From Labrenzia sp. 011 (lineage in GTDB: Bacteria > Pseudomonadota > Alphaproteobacteria > Rhizobiales > Stappiaceae): a stretch of DNA of 64,000 nt. Below are positions 45,386 to 53,825 of this stretch, one piece after another. The DNA is taken from positions 186,001 to 250,000 of the forward strand of contig NZ_QCYM01000001.1 of assembly GCF_003075075.1 (NCBI RefSeq), written 5' to 3'. Under the pieces are notes generated by a model. It was not told the origin of the DNA. It made no database searches and worked only from the letters and a program-made list of their open reading frames with translations. The translations under genes and the position numbers were made by a program. The first letter of the stretch is position 1. Each line of letters starts with the position of its first letter.

Positions 45386-46198
45386 ATGAAAAAGACCATG
45401 CTTGCCGCGCTCTCAGCCGCGGCGCTGTTTACCTCAGCCCTGAGCACCGCAGCGGTCGCTGACACGCTCGATGACGTCGTGGATCGCGGCACACTCCGCT
45501 GTGGCGTCGTTCTGGATTTCCCGCCGATCGGCTATCGGGACGAGAACAACGAACCGGCCGGTTTTGACGTGGAATATTGCGCCGATCTGGCGGCCGCGCT
45601 CGAAGTCGAACATGAAATCCTGCCGCTGACGTGGTCCGAACGCCTGCCCGTGATCGTCACCGGCCGTGCCGACGTCGTCTTCGGCGGCACCTCCGACAGC
45701 CTTGCGCGCGCCCGCACCGTCGGATTCTCGATCCCTTACGCAATCTACTATGCACAGGGTGTCGTCGGTGCCGACAGCGGCATCACGACTTTCGAAGACA
45801 TTCGTGGCAAGCGCGTTGCTGCGGCGATCGGCACGGTTCCGGAGCAGGAATGGCTCAAGATTGCCGCCGAATGGGGCGAAGAGGACAACTACCAGGGCTA
45901 TCAGTCGGAAAACGAGGTCTTCCTTGCCGTTGCCCAGGGCAAGGCCGATATCGGCCTGACGACCAACACGGCCGTTTTGCCGATCACGAAACAGTATGAC
46001 ACCATCGTCGCCGGTCCGCGCATGCCCTGGACGACCGATTACACGTCCGTTGTCGGCAAGCGCAAGGATGTGACCTGGCTCAACTACCTGAACCTGTTTG
46101 TGACCCATCAGGTCCGCTCCGGCCGCTATCAGGAGCTCTGGGGCAAATACGTTGGCGGAGAAGCGCCTGAACTGCGTATCCCGGGCGTCATGTATTAA
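45386..46198 (+). CDS. Polar amino-acid ABC transporter substrate-binding protein
   Basis: A 270-residue SBP of family 3. The signal peptide ends near AAVA-DTLDD (residue 25). The mature N-terminus has DRGTLRCGVVLDFPPIGYRDENNEPAGFDVEYC, followed by LTWSERLPVIVTGRADVVFGG and the ligand-binding IRGKRVAAAIGTVPEQ. It should deliver a small amino or imino acid to the two permeases encoded downstream. Context suggests hydroxyproline as ligand (inference). GAGGGAA lies 6 nt before the ATG. A large stem-loop follows the stop codon. Confidence 0.88.
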   Translation: MKKTMLAALSAAALFTSALSTAAVADTLDDVVDRGTLRCGVVLDFPPIGYRDENNEPAGFDVEYCADLAAALEVEHEILPLTWSERLPVIVTGRADVVFGGTSDSLARARTVGFSIPYAIYYAQGVVGADSGITTFEDIRGKRVAAAIGTVPEQEWLKIAAEWGEEDNYQGYQSENEVFLAVAQGKADIGLTTNTAVLPITKQYDTIVAGPRMPWTTDYTSVVGKRKDVTWLNYLNLFVTHQVRSGRYQELWGKYVGGEAPELRIPGVMY

Positions 46199-46204
46199 CA
46201 TGAT

Positions 46205-46233
46205 CCCCCGCCCATCGGCGCGATGGGCGGGGG
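46205..46233 (+). other. Intercistronic stem-loop after the binding-protein gene
   Basis: CCCCCGCCCATCG pairs perfectly with CGATGGGCGGGGG over 13 bp around a GCG loop, starting 6 bp after the stop. Only TTT follows, so it probably does not terminate fully. It may stabilise the upstream mRNA and reduce read-through, keeping binding protein in excess over permeases, as seen in other ABC importer operons. Confidence 0.7.
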
Positions 46234-46257
46234 GCTTTACGGGGCAGGGGTACAGAC

Positions 46258-46920
46258 GTGTTTGATTACAATTTTCATTGGCGTCCGGTTCTGAAAAACC
46301 TGCCGGATCTGCTGGCGGCAGGACTGACCACCCTGCAGGTGGCCGTCCTGGCCATGATCATCGGGGTCATTGTGGGGCTCGGACTGGCGTTGATCCGGCT
46401 GCATATGCGCGGCCCGCTGAGATGGTTCGCATCAGCCTGGGTTGAACTGGCGCGCAACACGCCGGCATTGTTCCAGCTTTTCTTCTTCGGCTTCGGCCTG
46501 GGCGCATTGGGGGTACACATGACCCCCTATGCGATTGTCCTGTCGGCACTCAGCTTCAACTGCGCAGGGTATCTGGCGGAAAATTTCCGCGGCGGGTTCC
46601 AGGCCATTCCCGATACCCAGATTCGCGCGGCGCGATCCCTGGGGATGACGGCATGGCAGACCTACACGCGGATCATTATCCCCCAGGTGTTCCGGATCGT
46701 TTATCATCCGCTGACCAACCAGATGGTCTGGGCCGTGCTGATCTCCTCCCTGGGGATGCTGGTGGGCTTTCGGGAACTGTCGGGCGAAACGCAGGCTCTG
46801 GCGAGCCGCACGTACCGCATTTTCGAATATTTCGCCGTTACGGCTGTGATTTACTATCTCATCGTCAAGATCATTCTGGGCGCCTCGCGTTTGCTGGCCG
46901 CCCGTCTGTTCAGATATTGA
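46258..46920 (+). CDS. Amino-acid ABC transporter permease (HisM type), first
   Basis: A 220-residue permease with about five helices, starting at a GTG (FDYNFHWRPVLKNLPDLLAAGLTTL). The EAA-like loop is ENFRGGFQAIPDTQIRAARSLGMTAWQ. It pairs with the second permease, 10 bp downstream, to form the channel of a polar amino-acid importer. Confidence 0.9.
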   Translation: MFDYNFHWRPVLKNLPDLLAAGLTTLQVAVLAMIIGVIVGLGLALIRLHMRGPLRWFASAWVELARNTPALFQLFFFGFGLGALGVHMTPYAIVLSALSFNCAGYLAENFRGGFQAIPDTQIRAARSLGMTAWQTYTRIIIPQVFRIVYHPLTNQMVWAVLISSLGMLVGFRELSGETQALASRTYRIFEYFAVTAVIYYLIVKIILGASRLLAARLFRY

Positions 46921-46930
46921 GGGCAGGCAG

Positions 46931-47593
46931 ATGGAACCGACGATAAGCTTCTTTTTCGATTTCCAGCTCAGCGACCTCTGGTATCTGGCCGAGGCCGCCT
47001 GGCGCACGCTGCTGATCTCGGCATTGTCAATCACGATCGGGACGGTGCTGGGGGTCGTCTTCGGCTGGATGCTCTTCGAGGGACGTTGGGCCGCAGCCCT
47101 GTTCCTCGGGCCGCTGCTGGATGTATTCCGGTCGGTGCCGCTCATCATCCAGCTGGTGCTGTTTTACAATTTTGCGCCAATCATTGGCCTGGTCCTTGAT
47201 CCGTTCCTCTCCGGGGTGGTCATCCTGTCCATCTATTGCGCGGCCCTGGTGGCCAATGTCGCCCGCGGCGGGATGGAGGCCGTTGGTCCGTCCATGCGCC
47301 GCGCGGCCCGCTCCCTGGGGATGAGCTACTGGCAGGACCTTCGCCATGTCGTGCTCCCCATCGGCACCCGGGCCGTATTCCCGTCCTGGGTGGGCGTGGC
47401 GCTGGGTGTGATGAAGGACAGCGCGCTGGTGTCTGTCCTTGGGTATGTCGAACTGTTGAAGGCAAGCCAGATCCTGATCACCCGGACGCAGGAACCCCTG
47501 CTGATTCTGACGATTGCCGGCGCTTTCTACTTCGCATTGTCTTATCCGATTTCCCGCTACGCGGCGAACCTCGAAAAACGTTGGGCCTCATGA
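46931..47593 (+). CDS. Amino-acid ABC transporter permease (HisM type), second
   Basis: A 220-residue permease whose helices include LAEAAWRTLLISALSITIGTVLG. The EAA loop is RGGMEAVGPSMRRAARSLGMSYWQDLRHVVLP. Its stop overlaps the ATG of the ATPase gene by 4 bp, so translation is coupled. Partner of the preceding permease. Confidence 0.9.
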   Translation: MEPTISFFFDFQLSDLWYLAEAAWRTLLISALSITIGTVLGVVFGWMLFEGRWAAALFLGPLLDVFRSVPLIIQLVLFYNFAPIIGLVLDPFLSGVVILSIYCAALVANVARGGMEAVGPSMRRAARSLGMSYWQDLRHVVLPIGTRAVFPSWVGVALGVMKDSALVSVLGYVELLKASQILITRTQEPLLILTIAGAFYFALSYPISRYAANLEKRWAS

Positions 47594-48312
47594 TTGAAAT
47601 TCGTGGACTAGAGAAGTTCTATGGATCGCTGCAGGTTCTCAAGGGCATAGACCTTGATGTGCCGAAAGGCGAAGTGCTGTCGATTGTCGGGGCGTCGGGA
47701 TCGGGCAAGTCGACCTTGCTCTATTGCATCAATGCGCTTGAGGCGATCCAGGCGGGCTCGGTCATTGTCGATGGCATCGATGTGCATGCCAGGGGCACCG
47801 ACATCAATGCGTTGCGCCAGAAGCTGGGAATGGTGTTCCAGCAATGGAACAGTTTCCCGCATCTGACCACACTGCAGAATGTTGCCCTGGCGCCGCAGAT
47901 CGTCAAGGGAAAGTCCAGGGCGGAGTCCCGGGAGATCGCGGCCAGGCAACTGGAGCATGTCGGCCTGGGAGACAAGTTTGACGTCTATCCGAGCGCTTTG
48001 TCCGGCGGGCAGCAGCAGCGGCTTGCCATCGCCCGGGCCCTGGCGATGGAACCCGAATACATGCTCTTCGATGAAGCGACTTCGGCGCTTGACCCGGAGT
48101 TGGTGGGCGAGGTTCTGGACACCATGCGATTGCTGGCGGAAGAAGGCATGACCATGATCTGTGTGACCCATGAAATGAGCTTTGCCCGGGATGTTTCGGA
48201 CCGCGTCGCGTTTTTCCATCAGGGCGTTATCGAGGAGATCGATACCGCCTCCGAGATCTTCGGCTCACCCAAGTCGGAACATTTGCAAAAATTCCTGTCC
48301 AAGATCCGGTGA
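47590..48312 (+). CDS. Amino-acid ABC transporter ATP-binding protein
   Basis: A 240-residue ATPase. Walker A is GASGSGKST, the Q-loop is FQQWNSFPHLT, the signature LSGGQQQRLAIARAL, Walker B YMLFDEATSALDPE and the H-loop VTHEMSFA. It powers the adjacent importer. The long open frame beginning far upstream is not used; the ATG at 47590 overlaps the permease stop and starts the domain (MIEIRGLEKFYG). Confidence 0.93.
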   Translation: MIEIRGLEKFYGSLQVLKGIDLDVPKGEVLSIVGASGSGKSTLLYCINALEAIQAGSVIVDGIDVHARGTDINALRQKLGMVFQQWNSFPHLTTLQNVALAPQIVKGKSRAESREIAARQLEHVGLGDKFDVYPSALSGGQQQRLAIARALAMEPEYMLFDEATSALDPELVGEVLDTMRLLAEEGMTMICVTHEMSFARDVSDRVAFFHQGVIEEIDTASEIFGSPKSEHLQKFLSKIR

Positions 48313-48321
48313 GACAAGTCC

Positions 48322-49353
48322 ATGCGCAGCGCTAAAGTGATCCACCTTGTGTCGTGCCACGCGGAAGGGGAGGTTGGGGATGTGATCGTGGGCGGTGTCG
48401 CGCCGCCCCCGGGAGAGACGATCTGGGAGCAGCGCAACTGGATTGCGCAGGACGAGGTGCTGCGCAATTTCGTTCTCAATGAACCGCGCGGGGGTGTCTT
48501 CCGGCATGTGAACCTGCTGGTGCCGCCGAAACATCCGGATGCGGATGCGGCCTGGATCATCATGGAACCGGAAGACACGCCGCCGATGTCCGGGTCGAAT
48601 TCCATCTGCGTTTCCACAGTGCTGCTCGAAACCGGCATCGTTGCGATGCGCGAGCCGGTCACCGAGATGATTCTCGAGGCGCCGGGCGGGCTGGTGCACG
48701 TTCGGGCGCATTGCGCCGATGGCAAGGCGAAACGGATCGAGGTCGAAAACCTGCCGTCTTTTGCGGGCCTGTTGAATGTTCCGCTCGAGATCGAAGGTAT
48801 CGGCACGATTCATGTCGATACGGCCTTTGGCGGCGACAGCTTCGTGGTGGTCGATCCTCAGGCCCTCGGGATCGCGCTTGAGGCCGACGAGGCACAGGCC
48901 ATCGCCCGTCTTGGCGTCAGGATCACCAATGCGGCGAATGAACAGCTGGAATTCCGTCATCCGCTACAGCCGGAATGGCGGCATCATTCCTTCTGTCTCT
49001 TCGCAGGTGCCCTGGAGCGTGGTGAAACGGGTCTGCGGGCGAAATCGGTCGTCTCGATCCAGCCCGGCAAGCTGGATCGCTCGCCAACCGGAACTGCGGT
49101 ATCGGCACGCATGGCCCTGCTGCATGCCAGGGGGGAGATGAAGGTCGGCGACCGCATGACCGCCGTCTCGATCATCGGCTCGGAATTCACCGGAGAAATT
49201 CTCGGACTGACGAGCGTTGGCGATGTCCCGGCCATTCGCCCCCAGATCAGCGGGCGAGGCTGGGTTACCGGAACCCATCAGCACATGCTGGACCCGGAAG
49301 ATCCGTGGCCTGAAGGGTACCGGCTGTCTGATACATGGCCGCGCTACAGATAG
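48322..49353 (+). CDS. Proline-racemase superfamily enzyme with Ser90/Thr256 active site
   Basis: A 343-residue two-lobed protein ending the transporter operon (9 bp after the ATPase). It starts [22 protein letters not shown], typical of the superfamily. The first catalytic position, Cys in MCGH of proline racemase, reads MSGSNSI with Ser90. The second, Cys in DRSPCGTG, reads DRSPTGTA with Thr256. Thr at the second site is the mark of trans-3-hydroxy-L-proline dehydratases, while Ser at the first occurs in some 4-hydroxyproline epimerases. I therefore call it a racemase-superfamily enzyme with likely dehydratase rather than racemase activity. Dehydration of trans-3-hydroxy-L-proline would give the same product as AcnX. 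Confidence 0.8.
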   Translation: MRSAKVIHLVSCHAEGEVGDVIVGGVAPPPGETIWEQRNWIAQDEVLRNFVLNEPRGGVFRHVNLLVPPKHPDADAAWIIMEPEDTPPMSGSNSICVSTVLLETGIVAMREPVTEMILEAPGGLVHVRAHCADGKAKRIEVENLPSFAGLLNVPLEIEGIGTIHVDTAFGGDSFVVVDPQALGIALEADEAQAIARLGVRITNAANEQLEFRHPLQPEWRHHSFCLFAGALERGETGLRAKSVVSIQPGKLDRSPTGTAVSARMALLHARGEMKVGDRMTAVSIIGSEFTGEILGLTSVGDVPAIRPQISGRGWVTGTHQHMLDPEDPWPEGYRLSDTWPRYR

Positions 49354-49476
49354 GGTCACTTGCCGGCGCGCTTGAAGAAGGAGCCCTGCAGGCAGCCTTG
49401 AGGTGAGGTTCAGCGGCGCCCGCATGGCCGAAGCGATCGCATGGACAATGCGTGCGGGCGATTGCCTGAATTCAAT

Positions 49477-50172
49477 TCAGCGCGACAGGCTCTCGCAGTC
49501 TTCATCCGCGCGTTTGTCGACCATCAGCTTCAGCAGGTTCGTCTTGGTTTGCGCAATATGTTGCGTCAACTGGGCACATGCTTCCTCGGTTTTGCCCGCA
49601 CGGGCCAGTTCCAGCAGTTCACGGTGCTCCCGGGTCGCCGGATCGCGTTGCTCCATCACGCTCAGATGCATGCGGACATATCGGTCGGACTGGAGGTTGA
49701 TGCGATGCAGGACGTCATTGGTCAGCCCGCGATTGGCCGCCGCATAGAGAGCCGAATGATACTCGAAATTCAGCGAGCCCCATTTGCCGACGTCATCCGC
49801 ATCATAGGAGGTTTCCATTGTCTCCAGGATTTCTTCGCAGCGTTTCAGGTGGGCGGGTGTCATGGCCGCGATGGCCCGCCGAAACAGGTCCACTTCGATC
49901 AGGATCCGCAGATCGAAGATTTCCCCGATTTCATCGAGGGAATGCTTGGTAACGGTGGCGCCCAGATTGTTGGTCAGCTGCACCAGGCCTTCGGCATCAA
50001 GCCGCTTGAGGGCTTCCCGGACCGGCATGCGCGAAACACCATATTCCTCGGCCAGAGCCTCCTGCCGGATCGTCAGGCCTTCAGCCAGTTCGCCATTCAG
50101 GATGCGTTCGCGGATATCGCTTGCTATGGCGTCAGGGAGACTTTGACGGACTATCGCTCGTTTGCTGGCCAC
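49477..50172 (-). CDS. GntR family regulator, FadR subfamily
   Basis: 231 residues. The N-terminal winged helix contains LPDAIASDIRERILNGEL and QEALAEEYGVSRMPVREALKRLDAEGLV; the C-terminal all-helical FCD domain has a metal-site set in DLRILIEVDLFRRAI, NFEYHSALY and REHRELLELA. It likely senses an imino or hydroxy acid and represses the surrounding genes. I start at the GTG at 50172 because the open frame upstream (ATG at 50286) would include the operator at 50199-50210 and encodes no conserved residues. The ribosome site is weak (GAG 12 nt upstream), so the start is not certain. Confidence 0.87.
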   Translation of the reverse strand: MASKRAIVRQSLPDAIASDIRERILNGELAEGLTIRQEALAEEYGVSRMPVREALKRLDAEGLVQLTNNLGATVTKHSLDEIGEIFDLRILIEVDLFRRAIAAMTPAHLKRCEEILETMETSYDADDVGKWGSLNFEYHSALYAAANRGLTNDVLHRINLQSDRYVRMHLSVMEQRDPATREHRELLELARAGKTEEACAQLTQHIAQTKTNLLKLMVDKRADEDCESLSR

Positions 50173-50198
50173 TTTTAAATTCTCATTCTGTTTCGCAT

Positions 50199-50210
50199 TT
50201 TGGATACAAT
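50199..50210 (-). promoter_or_regulatory. GntR-type operator, gntR side of divergent promoter
   Basis: On the minus strand ATTGTATCCAAA, 11 of 12 identical to the site at 45330-45341, 26 bp before the gntR GTG. Likely autoregulatory. Confidence 0.6.
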
Positions 50211-50288
50211 TATCCTCTTCGAGCTGAATTTCCAACTGAATATCGCGGACTGGCCAGCCAACAAAAGAATATACGGCGCCGCACAAAT

Positions 50289-50300
50289 CTTGTATCCATT
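50289..50300 (+). promoter_or_regulatory. GntR-type operator, reductase side of divergent promoter
   Basis: CTTGTATCCATT keeps the TGTATCCA core and lies 34 bp before the ATG of the Ldh2-type reductase gene. Together with the inverted copy at 50199 it brackets the intergenic region. Confidence 0.55.
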
Positions 50301-50334
50301 ATCCTTTGAAAATAGGGTCGGAAAAGTCAGGCAG

Positions 50335-51351
50335 ATGCAAAAAACAGTCGAAATCGCTTTGGATGATGTGTCGAAGCTCGCATTCAACATATTGACACAT
50401 GCCGGTTACGGCAGCGCCCACGCCCAGTCCATCGCCCAGATGCTCTACACATGCCAGCTGGATGACTGCCAGTCGCACGGTCTTTTCCGGCTGCTCATGT
50501 GCATCGAGACGATCAGGGCCGGCAAGATTGACGGACACATCGCCCCGTCGATCTCCCAGGCGGGCAAAGCGATCATCAAGGCCGATGCCCGCGGCGGCAT
50601 GTCTCTGCTGGCGATGGAACAGGCCGTTCCGCTTCTGGTGGAAAAAACGCGCGAATTCGGGATTGCCGCTGTTGCAGTCAATCACTGCTTTCATTTCTCG
50701 GCTCTCTGGCCCGAGGTCGAACGCCTGTCGGCCGAGGGGCTGGCCGCGATGACAATGGTCCCCAGCCATTCATGGGTCGCCCCGGCAGGAGGGACGCGAG
50801 GCACGCTTGGCACCAACCCCATGGCATTCAGCTGGCCGCGTCAGGGGAGGGACCCATTCACTTTCGATTTCGCGACGAGCGCTTTCGCGCGGGGAGAGAT
50901 CGAGCTTTACAAGAGAGCGGGAAAGCCCTTGCCGGACGGCGTTGCGATCGACAAGGACGGCAATCCGACCAATGATCCCGATGCCGCATTGGCCGGCGCC
51001 ATGCTCACCTTCGGCGGCTACAAGGGGTCGGCGCTTTCCGTCATGATCGAACTGTTGGCCGGCCCGTTGATTGACGACATGACCAGCCTTGAAAGCATGG
51101 AGTTTGCGCAGGGCAAGTCCGGGGCTCCCTATCACGGACAGATCCTGCTCGCCTTCGATCTGGAGCAGTTTTCCGGCGGGCAGCTGGCCAGAAATGAGGC
51201 GCGGGCTGAAAGGTTGTTCGCCGATATCATCGATCAGGGCGCCCGCTTGCCGTCGCAGCGCCGTTTCGCGGCCCGCGCGCGCAATCTGAAGCGCGGGTTT
51301 GTCGAAATCTCTTCAGGTCTTTACGACGACCTGTGTGCCTTGCTGCCTTGA
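50335..51351 (+). CDS. Ldh2/MDH-type oxidoreductase, probable pyrroline-2-carboxylate reductase
   Basis: A 338-residue member of the malate/L-lactate/ureidoglycolate dehydrogenase family. Markers are the CQLDDCQSHGLFRLLMCIE helix with the catalytic His, AVAVNHCFHFSALWPEVERL, LGTNPMAFSWPR and GGYKGSALSVMIELLAG. Members near hydroxyproline and pipecolate genes reduce cyclic imines such as delta1-pyrroline-2-carboxylate to L-proline with NAD(P)H, which would follow the dehydratases here. The ATG at 50335 is used; longer in-frame sequence upstream covers the operator and is not conserved. Confidence 0.83.
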   Translation: MQKTVEIALDDVSKLAFNILTHAGYGSAHAQSIAQMLYTCQLDDCQSHGLFRLLMCIETIRAGKIDGHIAPSISQAGKAIIKADARGGMSLLAMEQAVPLLVEKTREFGIAAVAVNHCFHFSALWPEVERLSAEGLAAMTMVPSHSWVAPAGGTRGTLGTNPMAFSWPRQGRDPFTFDFATSAFARGEIELYKRAGKPLPDGVAIDKDGNPTNDPDAALAGAMLTFGGYKGSALSVMIELLAGPLIDDMTSLESMEFAQGKSGAPYHGQILLAFDLEQFSGGQLARNEARAERLFADIIDQGARLPSQRRFAARARNLKRGFVEISSGLYDDLCALLP

Positions 51352-51443
51352 TTTGAGCGGCGTCCGGCACAGAGCCTTCGCCGCTGTGCCGGTCCGGCCG
51401 GGCTGCCGGGGCATCGCGGAGTGCAGGAGTGCCCGCGCCGGGC

Positions 51444-51463
51444 CCCGACCCGTCAGGGTCGGG
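51444..51463. terminator. Stem-loop between convergent reductase and DHDPS-family genes
   Basis: CCCGACCC pairs with GGGTCGGG around GTCA. It lies in the 161-bp gap between convergent genes, so it could serve both, but no T-run follows on either strand. Confidence 0.35.
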
Positions 51464-51512
51464 AGCGTGTCGTGGATTGCAGGCGGCACTGTCGCGCCAT
51501 TGCAGGAGCCGG

Positions 51513-52469
51513 TTACATGCATTCGGCGATGACGCCGCCCTGCCTGACCCAATCGGAAAACCATGCGCGGAACAGCGTATACTGCTGTTCGCAATAGTTG
51601 CGCTGAGCATCTGAAAGTGCGTCGGTTTCATTGATGTGCAGGCGGTATTCTTCCTCGCCGTTGAGCACAAGAAGATGCTTGTAATAAAGGACCAGATCGG
51701 TGCCCTCGTCGAAGCTGGACAGGACGCCGATGGCTTCTTCCAGCTCCAATGCGCGCTTGCGCGCTTCGGCGTGTCCGCCGGCTGCCTTTTGCGCCAGAGC
51801 TGCCAGCAGCAGGGCTTCCTTTGGCAAGGCCGTCCCGATCCCGGTGATCGAACCGGTTGCGCCGCAGTTGACGATGCCATGGAACACTTCGGTGTCGACC
51901 CCGACCATCAGGGTGACCTGGTCGTCCTGGGATGTGATGTGCTCGGCGGCGTAGCGCAGGTCATCCTTGCCGCCGAATTCCTTGAAGCCGACAAGGTTCG
52001 GATGCTCGGCCCGCAGGGCAAAGAACAGGTCGGCGCGGGTGGCGAAGCCGTAGACCGGACTGTTGTAGATAATGGCCGGCACATCTGGTGCCGCGCTCAG
52101 GATGGATTTGAAATGGTTCTTCTGGGCGATCGGGGACGATCCGCGTGACAGGACCCGCGGAATGACCATCAGACCCGCCGCGCCGACCTCTTGCGCATGC
52201 GCCGCATGGGCCGTTGCCGATTTCGAGTTGACGGCTCCCGTCCCCACAACGACCGGAACACCGGCCTTCACGAGCCTTTCGACACCTTCCATGCGCTGCG
52301 CGTCGCTCAGCAACGGCCAGTCGCCCATCGACCCGCAATAGACAACGGCAGACATGCCGGCGTCGATCATCTCCTTGCCCTTTTTCACCAGCGCGTCGAA
52401 GTCAGGACTGCGGTCTGCTTTGCAAGGTGTCATAAGCGCAGGCATGGTGCCGGTGAAGATATTGGGCAT
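51513..52469 (-). CDS. Dihydrodipicolinate synthase family protein
   Basis: A 318-residue TIM-barrel aldolase. The Schiff-base Lys163 in GFKEFGG and Tyr135 in IIYNSPVYG are in the expected places; the usual GTTGE loop reads GSMGDW. Sequences of this kind are commonly found with hydroxyproline genes, where a DHDPS homologue deaminates pyrroline-4-hydroxy-2-carboxylate to alpha-ketoglutarate semialdehyde. The D-hydroxyproline dehydrogenase and semialdehyde dehydrogenase of that route are not in the window. GGAGG precedes the ATG at 52469, and the GntR-type site lies 151 bp upstream. Confidence 0.83.
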   Translation of the reverse strand: MPNIFTGTMPALMTPCKADRSPDFDALVKKGKEMIDAGMSAVVYCGSMGDWPLLSDAQRMEGVERLVKAGVPVVVGTGAVNSKSATAHAAHAQEVGAAGLMVIPRVLSRGSSPIAQKNHFKSILSAAPDVPAIIYNSPVYGFATRADLFFALRAEHPNLVGFKEFGGKDDLRYAAEHITSQDDQVTLMVGVDTEVFHGIVNCGATGSITGIGTALPKEALLLAALAQKAAGGHAEARKRALELEEAIGVLSSFDEGTDLVLYYKHLLVLNGEEEYRLHINETDALSDAQRNYCEQQYTLFRAWFSDWVRQGGVIAECM

Positions 52470-53120
52470 AGGAGTTCCTCCATATTCGGTCAGCTCATGA
52501 ATGAGCCGGGTTTCTGGTTGCGGAGCATTATCGGGCCGGGATGCGGGCCGGACAGGTGCGGCTAGGCGTGCGTTTCGATGGAGCCGTGACTCGCATCGGA
52601 AGGTGGTTCCCAATGACATAATGTATCCAACATCCATTGTAAATTTGTGAAGCGCTTTATTATGTCTTTTCTCTGCAAGGTCCTTTCAGCAGAGACGCGT
52701 CTACGGTCATCGCCCTGAGTTTGATTCTGCGTGATGTCGTGACCGGGCCGAAGCGACCCAGCAGGGTCGCTTGAAACCCAAACCCGTCACCTGGCTGTCT
52801 CTTTCGTCTGCAAACAAGGGCCTCGTGCCCATATTGCCTCTAGAGATTTGCTCAGGTAGCTGCGCTCCCAACCAAAAGAACCGCCGTTATCCCATCCTCT
52901 GGGAAAGTCTTTCCTTTCGCGGGCCGGTAATACCCCTACGCGGGAAGCTTATATCCCGATCATCGCCGGAGGGTCGTCTCGGAAACGGGGCGGCGCCCGT
53001 CTCCGATATTCGCGCCCAACCGGGCAAGGCAAACTCTCCGATCCGTGGCCAGTGCTGCGAGCGTGCCGGTTACCACCGGCGCGGGGAGGTCTGTCTTGCC
53101 GTATTCGAAGAAAGACCGAC
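52470..53120. other. Long intergenic region with one GntR-type operator
   Basis: 651 bp between the divergent DHDPS-family and nitroreductase genes. The only element I can support is the operator at 52620-52631. The remainder, including an AT-balanced stretch at 52770-52960, has no convincing coding frame, RNA or mobile-element signature. Confidence 0.4.
52620..52631 (+). promoter_or_regulatory. GntR-type operator upstream of the DHDPS-family gene
   Basis: AATGTATCCAAC shares the TGTATCCA core with the three other sites (10 of 12 identical to the site at 45330). It is 151 bp before the start at 52469. Confidence 0.55.
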
Positions 53121-53789
53121 ATGACCGTTTCCCTGACCGCCGCCGCCAAAAAACGCTATTCCACCAAGGCCTATGACCCGGACCGCAAGATCCCCGAGGC
53201 GGATATTGCCAGGCTGAAGGAGCTGCTGCGCCTGGCTCCTTCCTCGGTCAATCTTCAGCCCTGGTACTTTGTCATCGCCGCAAGCGAGGAGGGCAAGGCC
53301 CGCGTCGCCAGAGCGACAGACGAGGCCTATCCCTTCAACTCACCCAAGATCACAGACGCCTCCCACGTGGTGGTCTTCGCGACCCGGCTCAAGGCCGATG
53401 ACGAGGGGTTCCTGAATACCCTTCTGGAAAAGGAAGCCGCCGATGGCCGCTTCGACGCAGACCCGGAACAGTTCCGCGCCGACATGGACCGCGGCCGCCG
53501 CATGTTCATCTCCATCCATACCGGCCAGCGCAAGGATGCCTTCGACTGGATGGACAAGCAGACCTATCTCAACATGGGCCAGTTTCTCCTCGCCGCCGCG
53601 CAGCTGGGCATCGACACGACGCCGATGGAAGGCGTGGATACCGACGTGCTGGACCGGGAATTCGGTCTGACGGAAAAGGGCTACAAGGCCGCCGCCGTGG
53701 TCAGCCTCGGCTATCATTCCCAAAAGGACTTCAACGCCGCTCTGCCCAAATCCCGCTTGAGCGAAGACGCGATCATGGAAACCGTCTGA
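53121..53789 (+). CDS. nfsB: Oxygen-insensitive NAD(P)H nitroreductase
   Basis: A 222-residue FMN nitroreductase of NfsB type. Family markers are KKRYSTKAYDPDRKI at the N-terminus, LLRLAPSSVNLQPWYFVIA (FMN-binding Ser-Ser-x-Asn), KQTYLNMGQFLLAAAQLGIDTTPMEG and VVSLGYHSQKDFNAALPKSRL at the end. It reduces quinones and nitroaromatics as a homodimer. The ATG at 53121 follows GAAGAAAGA. Convergent with a LysR gene, so that regulator is not necessarily its own. Confidence 0.92.
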   Translation: MTVSLTAAAKKRYSTKAYDPDRKIPEADIARLKELLRLAPSSVNLQPWYFVIAASEEGKARVARATDEAYPFNSPKITDASHVVVFATRLKADDEGFLNTLLEKEAADGRFDADPEQFRADMDRGRRMFISIHTGQRKDAFDWMDKQTYLNMGQFLLAAAQLGIDTTPMEGVDTDVLDREFGLTEKGYKAAAVVSLGYHSQKDFNAALPKSRLSEDAIMETV

Positions 53790-53825
53790 CACCGGAACGC
53801 TGCCGCCGGTTTCCTGCGCGACGGC

